40,104 nt of DNA from Clostridia bacterium UC5.1-1E11 (GTDB lineage Bacteria > Bacillota > Clostridia > Oscillospirales > Acutalibacteraceae): the NCBI GenBank assembly GCA_001305115.1, contig BCAA01000021.1:1-40104 (forward strand). Direction: 5' to 3'. Within the stretch, counting starts at the first letter, position 1. Each line of letters starts with the position of its first letter. The notes below the pieces were generated by a model that ran no database searches, was not told where the DNA came from, and worked only from the letters and a program-made list of their open reading frames with translations. Made by a program: the position numbers and the translations under genes. This document shows, piece by piece, positions 1 through 9,763 of this stretch.

Positions 1-2719
1 CACTTCCGGTACCAGGCGGTCGATGTCCTCCTGCGTTACGTTGTTCGCCTCATCTAGGACAATCTTCAAGATGTCCTTGTCCACCTTCGTAAAGGTAAAG
101 CGCAGTCTTGCATTCTCATTCGGCATCGTGTAGGTGTACGTAAAGCCGTTTGGTTCAAACGGGATGTCCTCTCCGTTGAGCTGTGCACTGGCGAACGCGC
201 CGTCCGTCGGGGTGAAGGTAAAGGTCAGCTCTTCGCCCGGCATCACTTTCGCGCCGTAGATTGCATCCGTGGAGATCACCACATCTGCATTTCCTTCCAC
301 TTCCACCGCTGCATTGCTGCTCCACTGTACGGTCAACAACTGCGGCTCTGCGGCCGTCAAACATACGTGTATGTTTACTGCGCAGGGGGGCATGGTGAAG
401 ATGTATGTATTATCTGACTGCTGGCTAACCTCTACCTCAAAACCATCTTCGTCAACAACGGTTACGGAGTCAATTTGTTTACCCGCTTCCAGATCGGAGA
501 TAGAGATGGATACCGTTTCATTTTCTTTCGCCTCTGATTTATCAACGGACACAGTTGCTGTCCCACCCAATACATCATCAATCGAAACCGCGTATTTAGG
601 AGCAAGGACAAGTTCTCCCCAAGCATCAAAACTGTAGAGGGAGTACCCAAATGAGGTTCCGCGTTTAACTCCCTGCATTCGAAGGTATCGTCCCGTTCCT
701 TCTACTGCAAAAGTTTGTTCCCCTTCGCCAGACGCAGTACCAGAATAGATGGTTGTATAGGTAATATTATCGTCTGAGGTTTGAATGAGGTATTCCTTTC
801 CATATGCCGCTTCCCAAGCGAGGCGGACTTTATTGATGTGATAGGATTCTCCGAGATCGATTGTAATCCAAGCGTTGTCTAGTTCTTCCGCAGAGGACCC
901 TTCGATATAGGAACTCCAACGGGTGGTGCTGTTGCCGTCGGTTACATTTTTAGCCGGATAATCCTCTTCTTCAAGGTTGGCAAAGGCATTCTTGCCTTCA
1001 GCGATACTCATGGGTGTGTTATCTACGGCCCAAGTACGGTTGCTAGAGACGGTCTCGCCATTGCGAGAGTAGGAAGCGACGATCGAATATTCCCCAGAGG
1101 TAGAGCGCGGGACATGGACGGTAAAGGTTTGTACCTGCCGGTCATTTCCATCCACATCGCCTGCTGCTTTTACATCATAGGATTTGGTTTCGTGGAAGAT
1201 CTCTTTGCCATCCTTTGTGACTGTAAGAGTGACTTCCAGGGACTGCAAATCCTCATTGAGATCATTGATGATCGTAACAGGGACCTCCTTGACGGCGCCA
1301 GGCCGTACCGTTTCTGACCAGTCCTTAATAATAATACCGACCGGAGCGAATGCATTTCGGAAGGCTTCTTTGATGCAGGGGCGGACAGTAGGAATGGTAA
1401 GGTCCGGCATAAGAATGTCGCTTGTTGCACCACCAGCATTCGGTTTGGAATAATTAAGACCCGTGAACTGCATGATTCCCATATAATGCCGGCCTTCACG
1501 CCAAAATTCTGTTGTCTGTGCCAGGGCCTTTGCATAGAACGCCAATCGTTCTTCACGTGTGGCATTGGGCATCCATTTTTCGTAATATCCTCCAGTCAAA
1601 GAGGTAGGGTCGCCGTAGCGGTCCAGCCACAGCCAGCCGTATTCATTTAAAATCTTGGGGTTCTCATTACCCCAGGAATCCTGATTACTGCTCTTCATTT
1701 CCGTATTGGGGAAAGTATTCAGATCGGAGAGTGTAAAAGAATTGTTCAAAAACAGGTACGGATGGCATTCACAAGTATCTGTATCGCTTTGCGGGTCCGA
1801 CCAACCGTTATCCCAGGGACGGTTTTGAATGTCATAATCGCGTACGGACTGAATGGTTTCACCAAAGAGCGAATTGTTTGTAACCTCGTTCTGAATATCC
1901 CAAATAATCAAAGAAGGGTTGTTACAACGCTCATCCATCCAGGCGTACATTTCCGGTTTAAGGGTTTCCACAGTACAGCCGTCGGAGCAGCCGCCAAAGA
2001 CGGCAAATTCGTCCATAATCATGAGGCCCTCTTCATCGGCAATATCATACCAGATGTCTGGAGCAAAGCCGTTGTGGAAGCGGAATGAGTCCCAATGCAT
2101 GTCCTTAAACTCCCGATAAATCGCACGTGCCCACTCAGGGTCAAATGGATGATCTGCACGAAGCGGGTCTTCATAGAAGCGGTTCATAGCGATATTTGTA
2201 CCATTCAGATAGTGGACCTCACCGTTGAGCATGGGGAGTTTCGTATCTGGATCAAAGAAGAAGGTGCGCATACCAAAACGATCCGAATATGTGTCTCCAG
2301 ATGTCTGAACTTCAATTTTGTATAGATATGGATTGTTCGGTGCCCAGTATTTCTCTTCTGTGCAATCCTCAATATAAATAGCATCGACATCCAATTTTAT
2401 ACGGCTGTTTGCTGGTACTGTGACATCTGGTTCTACATAAGATGCAACGAGTCGTTGGTCTTGGGTGGGCGTTCCATTTTGGAAGATACCCAATTCGTAA
2501 ATTCGGAAGGTGACATCTGTTGTAACATCCATATCAGACTTGTTTTCTAGAGTAGTGCGGGTTTGAATCGAACCTGTTTCCAGATTGGGCGCTGTTTGCA
2601 AAGCTGTCACAACCGGATCGGCATTTAAGATGAGGGAGACACCGTCGATCATACCAGAATAGAACGAATTGCGCTCGCCATCGGTGCCAACATGTGCAGG
2701 GCAGTCGGGATCATTTTTT
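1..2719 (-). CDS. GH2 glycoside hydrolase, catalytic and C-terminal part (runs off the window edge)
   Basis: This is the continuation of the 2649-4694 protein in the -1 frame. It is open from the A6 run to base 1 with no stop, about 900 codons. In order I read: the end of the sugar-binding domain (HVGTDGERNSFYSGMIDGV); the GH2 immunoglobulin-like domain; and the TIM barrel, with FRFHNGFAPDIWYDIADEEG, MDEFAVFGG, the acid/base motif IIWDIQNE (Glu near base 1885) and a likely nucleophile in LNEYGWLWLD (base 1640). A further Ig-like domain follows, then a second F5/8-type-C domain (NVTDGNSTTRWSSY, WITIDLGESY) at about 950-600, two small beta modules, and a FIVAR-like helix (VDKDILKIVLDEANNVTQED) at the edge. 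Fragments of this kind are usually called from the ATG at 2652. The enzyme probably acts outside the cell or wall-bound on complex glycans, but the missing C-terminus prevents calling an anchor. Confidence 0.8.
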
Positions 2720-4694
2720 GTTGGTTATAGTTTCCCAACATGATAACAATCTCGTTTTCTCCGGCATGTAGGTAGGATGTGATGTCCGTGTTGGACGACG
2801 TAAAGTTATAGGGATAGTCCCCCGCATATTGTCCATTGACGAACACATAACGCCCATAGTAGGCTTTTCCGATGTGTAGGATCGCGTTGTCTGCCGGCTT
2901 CTCTGGCAAAGTGAGGGTTGTGCGGTACCACAATGCAGATGTGACATAGTTGGGCATGGCAATGCTGGCCTGATCCCAGAACCCCGGCACAGGAATGGAG
3001 TTGTCGAATTTTTCAGGAATTGCCTGCGGCACGGGATCGCCAGCACTGAAAGTAGAACTAGTACATTCCCAGATCCCGTTCATAGGGACCTCTATACGTT
3101 CGCCAGCAGATGGTAAATGATCTACAACAAAGCGATCGATCGGTTCAGCATAGCGAAACGATATGCTGTCCAAATACAATTCGTTGTTCTCCGCAAGGGC
3201 GACTGTAATGGTTTCTCCAGATTGAATGGGAATCTCCTTTTCTCCAAAACTTTCATAGTAATGAGGACGCGTTGCAGGGAGAACGACCGTCTGTGCAGGA
3301 GAATCTCCAACGGTTAGCAAGATAGAGGTATCTGCCTCTGCACGATACTTCAAATTGTACACATTGATTTCGCCAATGTCCTCTGGTACTGTGAAGGAGA
3401 CGGATTGTCCCGAATGATCCAATTTTACCGCTGTACCAGCGGTGGACATGATATCCTTAGTGGGGGAAGCACCGCTGAGGTACGCATTTTTTGCAAGTAC
3501 GGTGTCTTTCCCAACGCTTTCCTCCGGATAAAGCTGTCCATACGATAATGTAAAGTAATCAAGATTGACATCTACCTGCGGAACCAGTTTTATGGTGGAC
3601 CCCTCGGGGATATACAGGGCGTCGGAACTTGCAATCTTCAGGGAATCCATATACCAGCCTTGCGTCGTAGAAAAGTTGATGGCTCCAATATTGACATAGG
3701 AGTCATCTTCTTGAAGCAAGTATACAAGGATCGTACCGGTATTTGGAGAGGCGTAGGCGACAGAAATACGGTTCGCCATGACAGTGCTTTCCAAGATGAA
3801 TCCCTTTCCGCCCGTACTTCCCATGTAGGCACCGCCACTGGCTGCTTCATCCTGAACAATCGTGCCAGAGATTGTCTCGTCATTGCCGTCGACAACCTTT
3901 GCATCCTCTGCTTCGAAATGTGCGGAGGGAATACGGGAGTATGTGGGAATGATTTCCAAGTCTTCATCGGCCTGGCAGATCAAGGTTCCATCTGGTTGCA
4001 CCTGGCTTTGCATGTCTTCCCCATTTACTAAAACAGATTGCAATGTACAGTTATCGAGCGGCATAAAGCGGATTTGGGTTTTACCGCCTTTTGGAGCCCA
4101 AGTACCGGTCGAACAGATACTCCAGCCATTGTCCGAACCTGCAATGTGGATCTGTACAGTGTCGGTTGTGACTGGTTGATCGGATGTAGGTGTACCATAT
4201 ACTTCAAACTCATAAAGAGAGGTGCCGTAGTCTGCACGGAATACAGAGTTTGCATACATTCGAATGTACCGTCCCGAGCCAGAAACCTCAATGGACTGAA
4301 CAGAGGCCTTATCTGCAGAGCCGCTGTAGATGGTGGTAAATGTGGTATAATCGTTGGAAACCTGAATGTCATAGCTTGTGGCATAGGCAGCTTCCCAGTT
4401 CAGCACCACACGTGAAAGATCATAAACAACGCCGAGATCCACACAGATCCAGTTTTCGTCCGTGGGGCCGTGCCGTTCTGGAAGATAAGCTCCCGTTGCC
4501 CATCGTGTAGAAGGGTCGCCATCGACGGCCATCGCCGGGGTCATGTCGGCATTGTAACGGTCTGCACGGCTGGTAGTTGCCGGCTTATTTTGTGCAATGT
4601 TTTCTCCTGCTGAGAAGGCAGAGGCAGGCACGAGTCCAAAGCCAGTCAGCACCATAGATAATGCCAGGAAAAGTGCTGTGATTTTCTTTTTCAT
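2649..4694 (-). CDS. Secreted multi-domain GH2 glycoside hydrolase, N-terminal part (frameshifted)
   Basis: This is the N-terminal 681 residues of a large exported glycan hydrolase. Residues 1-29 form a signal peptide (MKKK, hydrophobic core, then PASAFSAG). Residues about 30-165 are an F5/8-type-C (CBM32-like) module, with AMAVDGDPSTRWAT and WICVDLG. A short beta-rich linker module follows. Residues about 255-535 hold two tandem CBM35/CBM6-like modules, starting at HFEAEDA and each ending in a pattern like LDYFTLSY. The GH2 sugar-binding jelly roll starts near residue 545 (NGIWECTSS, IPVPGFWDQ, LWYRTTLTLP, VFVNGQYAGDYPYNF). The start at 4694 has a clear AGGAGG about 10 bases upstream. The frame ends early at 2649 because an A6 run (T6 at 2714-2719 on the plus strand) is one base short. 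The other frame then continues the GH2 fold without a gap. The exact substrate cannot be told. Confidence 0.85.
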   Translation of the reverse strand: MKKKITALFLALSMVLTGFGLVPASAFSAGENIAQNKPATTSRADRYNADMTPAMAVDGDPSTRWATGAYLPERHGPTDENWICVDLGVVYDLSRVVLNWEAAYATSYDIQVSNDYTTFTTIYSGSADKASVQSIEVSGSGRYIRMYANSVFRADYGTSLYEFEVYGTPTSDQPVTTDTVQIHIAGSDNGWSICSTGTWAPKGGKTQIRFMPLDNCTLQSVLVNGEDMQSQVQPDGTLICQADEDLEIIPTYSRIPSAHFEAEDAKVVDGNDETISGTIVQDEAASGGAYMGSTGGKGFILESTVMANRISVAYASPNTGTILVYLLQEDDSYVNIGAINFSTTQGWYMDSLKIASSDALYIPEGSTIKLVPQVDVNLDYFTLSYGQLYPEESVGKDTVLAKNAYLSGASPTKDIMSTAGTAVKLDHSGQSVSFTVPEDIGEINVYNLKYRAEADTSILLTVGDSPAQTVVLPATRPHYYESFGEKEIPIQSGETITVALAENNELYLDSISFRYAEPIDRFVVDHLPSAGERIEVPMNGIWECTSSTFSAGDPVPQAIPEKFDNSIPVPGFWDQASIAMPNYVTSALWYRTTLTLPEKPADNAILHIGKAYYGRYVFVNGQYAGDYPYNFTSSNTDITSYLHAGENEIVIMLGNYNQQKMIPTALHMLAPMASAIRSILV

Positions 4695-4840
4695 ACTTGT
4701 ACAACTTCCTCCTTTTCCAATAGATGATCGTGTCTAACCCGATGCTATACACCCCTCCTTTCGCCTGATATAGATTTCGTTTGTATTCCTCCACATGATT
4801 AAAGTGATGGAAATAATACGCGATCTTTTATGTATAATAT

Positions 4841-4860
4841 AATCACAAAATAATGTGATT
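4841..4860. promoter_or_regulatory. Perfect 20-bp dyad between GH2 and Crp/Fnr genes
   Basis: AATCACA, a 6-base A/T spacer and TGTGATT form an exact inverted repeat. It lies in the 290-bp divergent intergenic region, next to a TATAAT hexamer (4833-4838). The arms are the Crp-like TGTGA/TCACA half-sites in inverted order. It is a good candidate operator for the adjacent Crp/Fnr protein or for the GH2 gene. Binding is inferred, not shown. Confidence 0.5.
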
Positions 4861-4934
4861 TTCAATGAGGCTTTTAGAACGATTCTCTAAAAATTTTCCA
4901 TTATATTGACTGATTTTATTGCTAAAAGTTTTCG

Positions 4935-4963
4935 TTGCGGGGAACTGCCTTGGGTGATACAAT
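4935..4963 (+). promoter_or_regulatory. Candidate promoter of the Crp/Fnr regulator
   Basis: TTGCGG and TACAAT are separated by 17 bp. Transcription would start near 4970, leaving a short leader that carries AAGGGA before the GTG start. The -35 box is only a moderate match. Confidence 0.35.
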
Positions 4964-4984
4964 GGAAAAGAAAGAAGGGATATT

Positions 4985-5656
4985 GTGGAAGGCTCCGACT
5001 ACTTTTTGGATTCGCAGGGATTGGATTTAAAAAAAGAAATTTGGAATATCTTTGAAACCATCCAGGTTCCACGGACGTATGCCAAGGGAGAGATGGTCTA
5101 CTTACAGGGAGAGAGGGCCGATTGTCTGTATTACCTGAAAGAAGGACGGGTAAAGATTTTCTTGACCTCTGAAAATGGGATGGAAAAGACGTTGACGATT
5201 TTAGAAGGAGGAAAGCTCTTTGGAGAGGCTGCCTTTTTGGATCGCCTTCCGCGGATGTCGTCCGCGCGAACTCTAACTCGTTCGGAGATTATCGCGGTTG
5301 ACCGTCCAAATTTGATGAAATATTTTCAAGAGAAACCGGTTTTGGCGATGGATCTGCTCGAATACCTTGCGCGTACGGTGCGGATGCTTTCCGCACAAGT
5401 GGACCATATGACCTTTCTGCAGGCCGATCAGCGGATTGCCCAGTTGCTTTTGAATTTGGCGGCGATGCAGGAGCGGCGTGCGGTACACTGTACTCACGAA
5501 GAACTGGCTGGTTTAGCAGGGGCGTCCCGGGTGACGGTAAGCAAAACTTTGGGAGATTTTGTAAGGCGAGGCTGGATTGCCACACGTTACCGTGAAATTG
5601 GTATCTTGGATAGGGAAGCATTAAAAAGGTTTGCTTTTGCTTCCCGAGATAAATAA
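4985..5656 (+). CDS. Crp/Fnr family transcriptional regulator
   Basis: This 223-residue protein has the family's usual size and layout. Residues about 25-125 form the cyclic-nucleotide-binding-type beta barrel (LKEGRVKIFLTSENG, FGEAAFLDRLPRMSSA). A long dimer helix follows (about 120-150). The C-terminal winged helix at about 150-215 contains THEELAGLAGASRVTVSKTL as recognition region. The PRMSSA stretch resembles the phosphate-binding cassette of cNMP sensors, so a nucleotide ligand is possible. There are no clustered cysteines for an FNR iron-sulfur cluster. The start is a GTG preceded by AAGGGA. The gene is divergent from the GH2 gene, and a perfect dyad lies between them, which suggests autoregulation, control of the hydrolase, or both. 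Its real regulon is unknown. Confidence 0.88.
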   Translation: MEGSDYFLDSQGLDLKKEIWNIFETIQVPRTYAKGEMVYLQGERADCLYYLKEGRVKIFLTSENGMEKTLTILEGGKLFGEAAFLDRLPRMSSARTLTRSEIIAVDRPNLMKYFQEKPVLAMDLLEYLARTVRMLSAQVDHMTFLQADQRIAQLLLNLAAMQERRAVHCTHEELAGLAGASRVTVSKTLGDFVRRGWIATRYREIGILDREALKRFAFASRDK

Positions 5657-5692
5657 AAATGCAGCATGGTCAATGATCCATGCTGCATTTTT
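5655..5692. terminator. Bidirectional terminator
   Basis: A perfect 15-bp stem (AAAAATGCAGCATGG with its complement) and an 8-base loop have an A tract before and a T tract after. It lies between the convergent Crp/Fnr and citrate synthase genes and can serve both. Confidence 0.9.
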
Positions 5693-5722
5693 GTTTCCCA
5701 ATATTGCATATGAAGTGGTAGA

Positions 5723-7099
5723 TTATCGTTCCTCCAATGGAATGTAATTGCGATGTGCAGAGATGCTCATATATGCAGGACGAATGATCTTACCAACATT
5801 GATCTGTTCTTCCAAGAGGTGTGCGCTCCAACCTGCGATACGTGCCATTGCAAAAACAGGCGTGAACAGCTCAGAAGGCAACCCCAACATATGATAAACA
5901 AAACCGCTATAGAAGTCGATGTTAGCGCTGACACCCTTGTAAGTTTTGCGCTCTTCTCCAATAACGATTGGTGCAAGGCGCTCTACGCGGGAATACAGTC
6001 CATACTCATCCGAGAGCCCCTTTTCTTCAGAAAGCTTTTTGACAAACTTCTTAAATATATTAGCACGTGGATCAGAGATCGAATATACCGCATGACCCAT
6101 ACCATAGATCAATCCAGCTTTGTCGAATACCTGCTTATTGAGCAAAGCATGCAGATAGCTGCGAATCTCATCTTCATCGGTCCAGTCTTTGATATTTTTC
6201 TTCATATCTTCGAACATCTTTACAACCTTAATGTTTGCACCACCGTGCTTTGGCCCCTTTAAAGAGCCTAAGGCTGCCGCAATCACCGAATAAGTATCCG
6301 TGCCAGAGGAAGCGACCACATGTGTTGTAAAGCTAGAGTTATTGCCACCGCCGTGCTCCGCGTGTAACACCAGCGCCAGGTCGAGAATCCGGGCTTCCAA
6401 ATCGGAATACTTGTGATCCAATCGCAACATATACAGGATATTTTCTGCGATGGAAAGCTCTGGCTGAGGAGCGTGAATAAAGAAACTGTTAGAAGGATGC
6501 AACTCCCGGTAGTATGCCTGATAGCCATATACGGCCAACTGTGGGAACAGGGCAATCAGTTCAATACACTGGCGCAATACATTTGGCAGGGACGTATCGT
6601 TGCCCTTTTCATCATAAGCATATAAAGTTAGTACGCTGCGGGCCAGTGTGTTCATCATGTCGGATGTAGGCGCTTTCATAATGATGTCACGCACGAAATT
6701 GGTCGGCAATGTACGGTATTTATTCATAATCTGCTTAAATTCGTCCAACTGCTGTACATTGGGCAGTTCTCCGAACAGAAGCAAGTAGATGGTTTCCCCA
6801 AAACCAAAGCGGTTTTCGCGAAGGAATCCAGCCACCAGTTCTTCAACATCGATTCCCCGATAGTAGAGCTTGCCCTCGCAGGGAACCGTTTTGCCATCCA
6901 CCACTTTTGAGGAAATAATGTCAGAGATCTCGGTCAGACCGGTCAACACACCTTTGCCGTTGATGTCGCGAAGACCGCGCTTTACATCGTATTTGGCATA
7001 AAGACTGGTGTCGATGGTACTATGCGCTTTACAGAGATCGGTCAACTCCAAAATCTCCGGTGTAATCTCAAAAAATTCATGATTCGCGTTTTTTGCCAT
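5723..7099 (-). CDS. gltA: Citrate synthase (si type)
   Basis: It condenses oxaloacetate with acetyl-CoA to citrate in the cytoplasm. The 458-residue protein carries the family motifs in order: LYYRGIDVEELV near the N-terminus, VLHAEHGGGNNSSFTTHV with a catalytic histidine, LKGPKHGGAN, GLIYGMGHAVY with the second active-site histidine, and ANIDFYSG with the catalytic aspartate. It is slightly longer than the usual 370-430 residues owing to an N-terminal extension of about 40 residues, as in several clostridial homologues. The start has an AAGGGG site. Aconitase and isocitrate dehydrogenase lie elsewhere in the window (22969-26139), so the oxidative branch to 2-oxoglutarate is complete. It has its own promoter and a leader of about 125 nt, so it is transcribed apart from them. 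Confidence 0.96.
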   Translation of the reverse strand: MAKNANHEFFEITPEILELTDLCKAHSTIDTSLYAKYDVKRGLRDINGKGVLTGLTEISDIISSKVVDGKTVPCEGKLYYRGIDVEELVAGFLRENRFGFGETIYLLLFGELPNVQQLDEFKQIMNKYRTLPTNFVRDIIMKAPTSDMMNTLARSVLTLYAYDEKGNDTSLPNVLRQCIELIALFPQLAVYGYQAYYRELHPSNSFFIHAPQPELSIAENILYMLRLDHKYSDLEARILDLALVLHAEHGGGNNSSFTTHVVASSGTDTYSVIAAALGSLKGPKHGGANIKVVKMFEDMKKNIKDWTDEDEIRSYLHALLNKQVFDKAGLIYGMGHAVYSISDPRANIFKKFVKKLSEEKGLSDEYGLYSRVERLAPIVIGEERKTYKGVSANIDFYSGFVYHMLGLPSELFTPVFAMARIAGWSAHLLEEQINVGKIIRPAYMSISAHRNYIPLEER

Positions 7100-7233
7100 T
7101 CTGATTCCCCTTTTCCAAGTATGATGATAGGAGGAAGTATCACACGAAATTCCCCCGGGGCCGATACCGGCAGTTGCTCATTCCCATCCCACCGGGTCCC
7201 TTTTCTGCCCAAAACAGTTAACTAATATAATTA

Positions 7234-7262
7234 AGTATATAACATTTCGCATATTTTAGCAA
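7234..7262 (-). promoter_or_regulatory. Citrate synthase promoter and GC-rich leader
   Basis: Read on the minus strand, TTGCTA (7257-7262) and TATACT (7234-7239) are exactly 17 bp apart. The transcript would begin near 7226 and have an untranslated leader of about 125 nt (7100-7226). That leader contains a GC-rich segment (7155-7198) with complementary CCCGG/CCGGG and CCG-GTAT-CGG elements that could fold. I recognise no known riboswitch. The remaining part, 7263-7492, holds only A/T-rich DNA and the ribosome site of the next gene. Confidence 0.6.
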
Positions 7263-7492
7263 GAATCCTTGTGTTAACGAACTGTGAACTCTGTGCGAAA
7301 TCACATAAAATCGCCGAAAGTTGTCGGGCGAATCAAGATAAATCGATGCAATAAATGCCTAGTTTCCTGAAAACTTATGAATAAAAATGCAGTGATATAC
7401 AAAAATTTCTCAGGGGAAACCCTTGTATCAAATGTTCAGCTGGATTACAATAAAAAGAAAACCCCCTGTGGGCAAAGAAACGAGGGATTCCT

Positions 7493-8068
7493 TTGCTGAA
7501 GGATTTGCTAAAACAAAATCGAAGTTACCGTGGATTCGACGAAAGCTGTCAAATATCCCGTGAGGAGCTGGAGGATTTGGTGGACTGTACACGTTACACA
7601 CCCTCCAGTGTAAACATGCAACCATTTAAGTATTATTTAGCCTGCGATCCGGAGACAGTTGCAAAGATTCAACCACTCACCAAATGGGCCCGCGCGCTTC
7701 CCCACATGCAGTTGCCGCATCCAGGCCATTGCCCAACCGCCTTCCTTGTGATCTGTCAGGATACACAATTGCATCCGGCAATCCAACGGTTTCAAAAAGA
7801 TGTGGGGATTGTGGCGCAGACGATTCTGTTGGCAGCTGTAGAGAAAGGTCTGGGAGGGTGTATGATTGGCAATTTCAATCCGGACGAGATTCAACAAGCG
7901 CTAGATTTGGCAGACCGCTTCATTCCGGTATTGCTCATCGCCTTAGGAAAACCGGACGAGCAAATCGTTCTTACAGAAGTGGGTGAGGACGGCGTTACTG
8001 ACTATTATCGCGATGAAAATGACATTCATTACGTACCCAAACGTAGCTTACAAGACATTTTGCTTTGA
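7493..8068 (+). CDS. Nitroreductase family protein
   Basis: This is a 191-residue FMN-dependent NAD(P)H oxidoreductase of the nitroreductase fold. The N-terminal NRSYRGFDES motif is the phosphate-binding RSxRxF signature. TPSSVNMQPFKYYLAC is the conserved SxxNxQP segment. LGGCMIGNF matches the G-rich region near the C-terminus, and LLIALGKPDE is the typical end strand. The start is TTG with GAGGGA six bases upstream. The stop overlaps the ribosome site of uridine kinase, so the two form an operon. Its substrate cannot be inferred, since members reduce nitroaromatics, quinones or flavins. Confidence 0.88.
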   Translation: MLKDLLKQNRSYRGFDESCQISREELEDLVDCTRYTPSSVNMQPFKYYLACDPETVAKIQPLTKWARALPHMQLPHPGHCPTAFLVICQDTQLHPAIQRFQKDVGIVAQTILLAAVEKGLGGCMIGNFNPDEIQQALDLADRFIPVLLIALGKPDEQIVLTEVGEDGVTDYYRDENDIHYVPKRSLQDILL

Positions 8069-8082
8069 GGGGGGCGGCCATT

Positions 8083-8728
<646 letters not shown>

Positions 8729-8750
8729 CCATAGTGCTCATAAAAAGCTG

Positions 8751-8791
8751 AAAAGCCGTGGATTGCAGAATCCCTGCATTCCACGGCTTTT
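8751..8791 (+). terminator. Rho-independent terminator after udk
   Basis: A 12-bp stem (AAAAGCCGTGGA and complement) with an inner GCAG/CTGC pairing is followed by TTTTT. Outer AGTGCT/AGCACT arms extend it. It ends the nitroreductase-udk operon. Confidence 0.9.
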
Positions 8792-9077
8792 TGTAAGCAC
8801 TCTGTAATTCCCCGATGGATTGGTTATGAAAAGGATGACTTTTTCTCCCAGGTATGGCCTTCTGGTGAATATGCTTGACCAAAAGAGCGAGTGTCCCCTG
8901 CAATCCTTCTAATTCCCAATAAGCCCCATATCAGGGCGAAGGTATATGGCAATCCACATTAGCAGTTCAAAAGCATAGCATTATCTAAGTTCATATAAGA
9001 ATATTTTTAAAAAGGGAAACGTTCTATCCATAAAAATGTACCAAATTTCTTTATGTTCGGAATGGGAGGTTACTCAT

Positions 9078-9152
9078 ATGCATAAAGATAGTGGCTTTTA
9101 TAAAAAGCTACTTTTTCTTTTCTCGCTTCATTCAATAGTACATCCATTATAA
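9078..9152 (+). pseudogene. Short ORF with good ribosome site, possible transporter start remnant
   Basis: A 24-residue ORF (MHKDSGFYKKLLFLFSLHSI and four more residues) begins ten bases after GGGAGG. A charged start followed by FYKKLL and a hydrophobic run recalls the first residues of MATE-type multidrug or flippase proteins, but the frame stops at once. It could equally be a small peptide or chance. The assignment is weak. Confidence 0.2.
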
Positions 9153-9581
9153 CGGATAATACGAGCTATTTTATATGTTTTCCAACATATGATTCAGCCC
9201 ATTTGCTATGTTAATTTTGAATTTTTCATGTGTTTAATTTTTTATGGTCAAACTCGTGGGAGCTAAACGTCTATATACTCAAGAAAGATCTTGAGCAAAT
9301 AGATTGAAACATAAATACTTCCGTCTCTTTCATTTCAAAGATTGTTGATGTAGAAAAGACATTGAAATTAGAAACATATATGAACCAAAATATGTTGAGT
9401 AGATTCTTGTTTTACCAGAATTCAGTCAGGTACACCAATATCGTATTAAATTCTACAATACTAAAACAAAAATCAGAAAAACAAGGAGAAAAACTGAGCG
9501 TTTATATACGCCCTGTCTACGGATGGGACCAGCCCTGTATTTGTGGCCCCCACCACACAATTCCCCCCTCGCCCTCTTGCC

Positions 9582-9671
9582 GTGAAAACGTCCTTGTCCT
9601 CCCTGGAGGTAACGGTATTTCACAACAACACCGGCAGAGTGTAAAACACATTACACTTTGCATTGCAAAGT
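9582..9671. other. Cluster of inverted repeats in a GC-rich patch
   Basis: Four inverted repeats lie within 90 bp. GTGAAA/TTTCAC (9582-9587, 9618-9623) encloses CCTCC-ct-GGAGG (9598-9609). GTGTAA/TTACAC follows (9639-9644, 9651-9656), then ACTTTGC-att-GCAAAGT (9655-9671). The last two share bases and could alternate. This could be a structured RNA or the end of a mobile element. Confidence 0.35.
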
Positions 9672-9715
9672 CCGTGTGCCATATGGGATGTTGTCCGCCT
9701 TAAATCCTCCATAAC

Positions 9716-9759
9716 AAAAAGCGATATGCTACCCCTCAATGGGATGCATACCGCTTTTT
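9716..9759. terminator. Bidirectional terminator
   Basis: AAAAAGCG and CGCTTTTT close a stem that also pairs TATGC with GCATA and CCC with GGG. T tracts are present in both directions. On the minus strand it follows the stop of the remnant at 9764. Confidence 0.7.
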
Positions 9760-9763
9760 CTTG

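Noticed and set aside
2705..2725. Programmed -1 ribosomal frameshift in the GH2 gene
   Set aside because: The bases C-AAA-AAA-TG do not form a proper X-XXY-YYZ slip site in the reading frame, and no stimulatory structure was evident.
4585..4794. Overlapping minus-strand ORF across the GH2 start with an internal purine-rich site
   Set aside because: It is out of frame with the hydrolase, the spacing from the purine run is wrong, and the sequence overlaps the true signal peptide.
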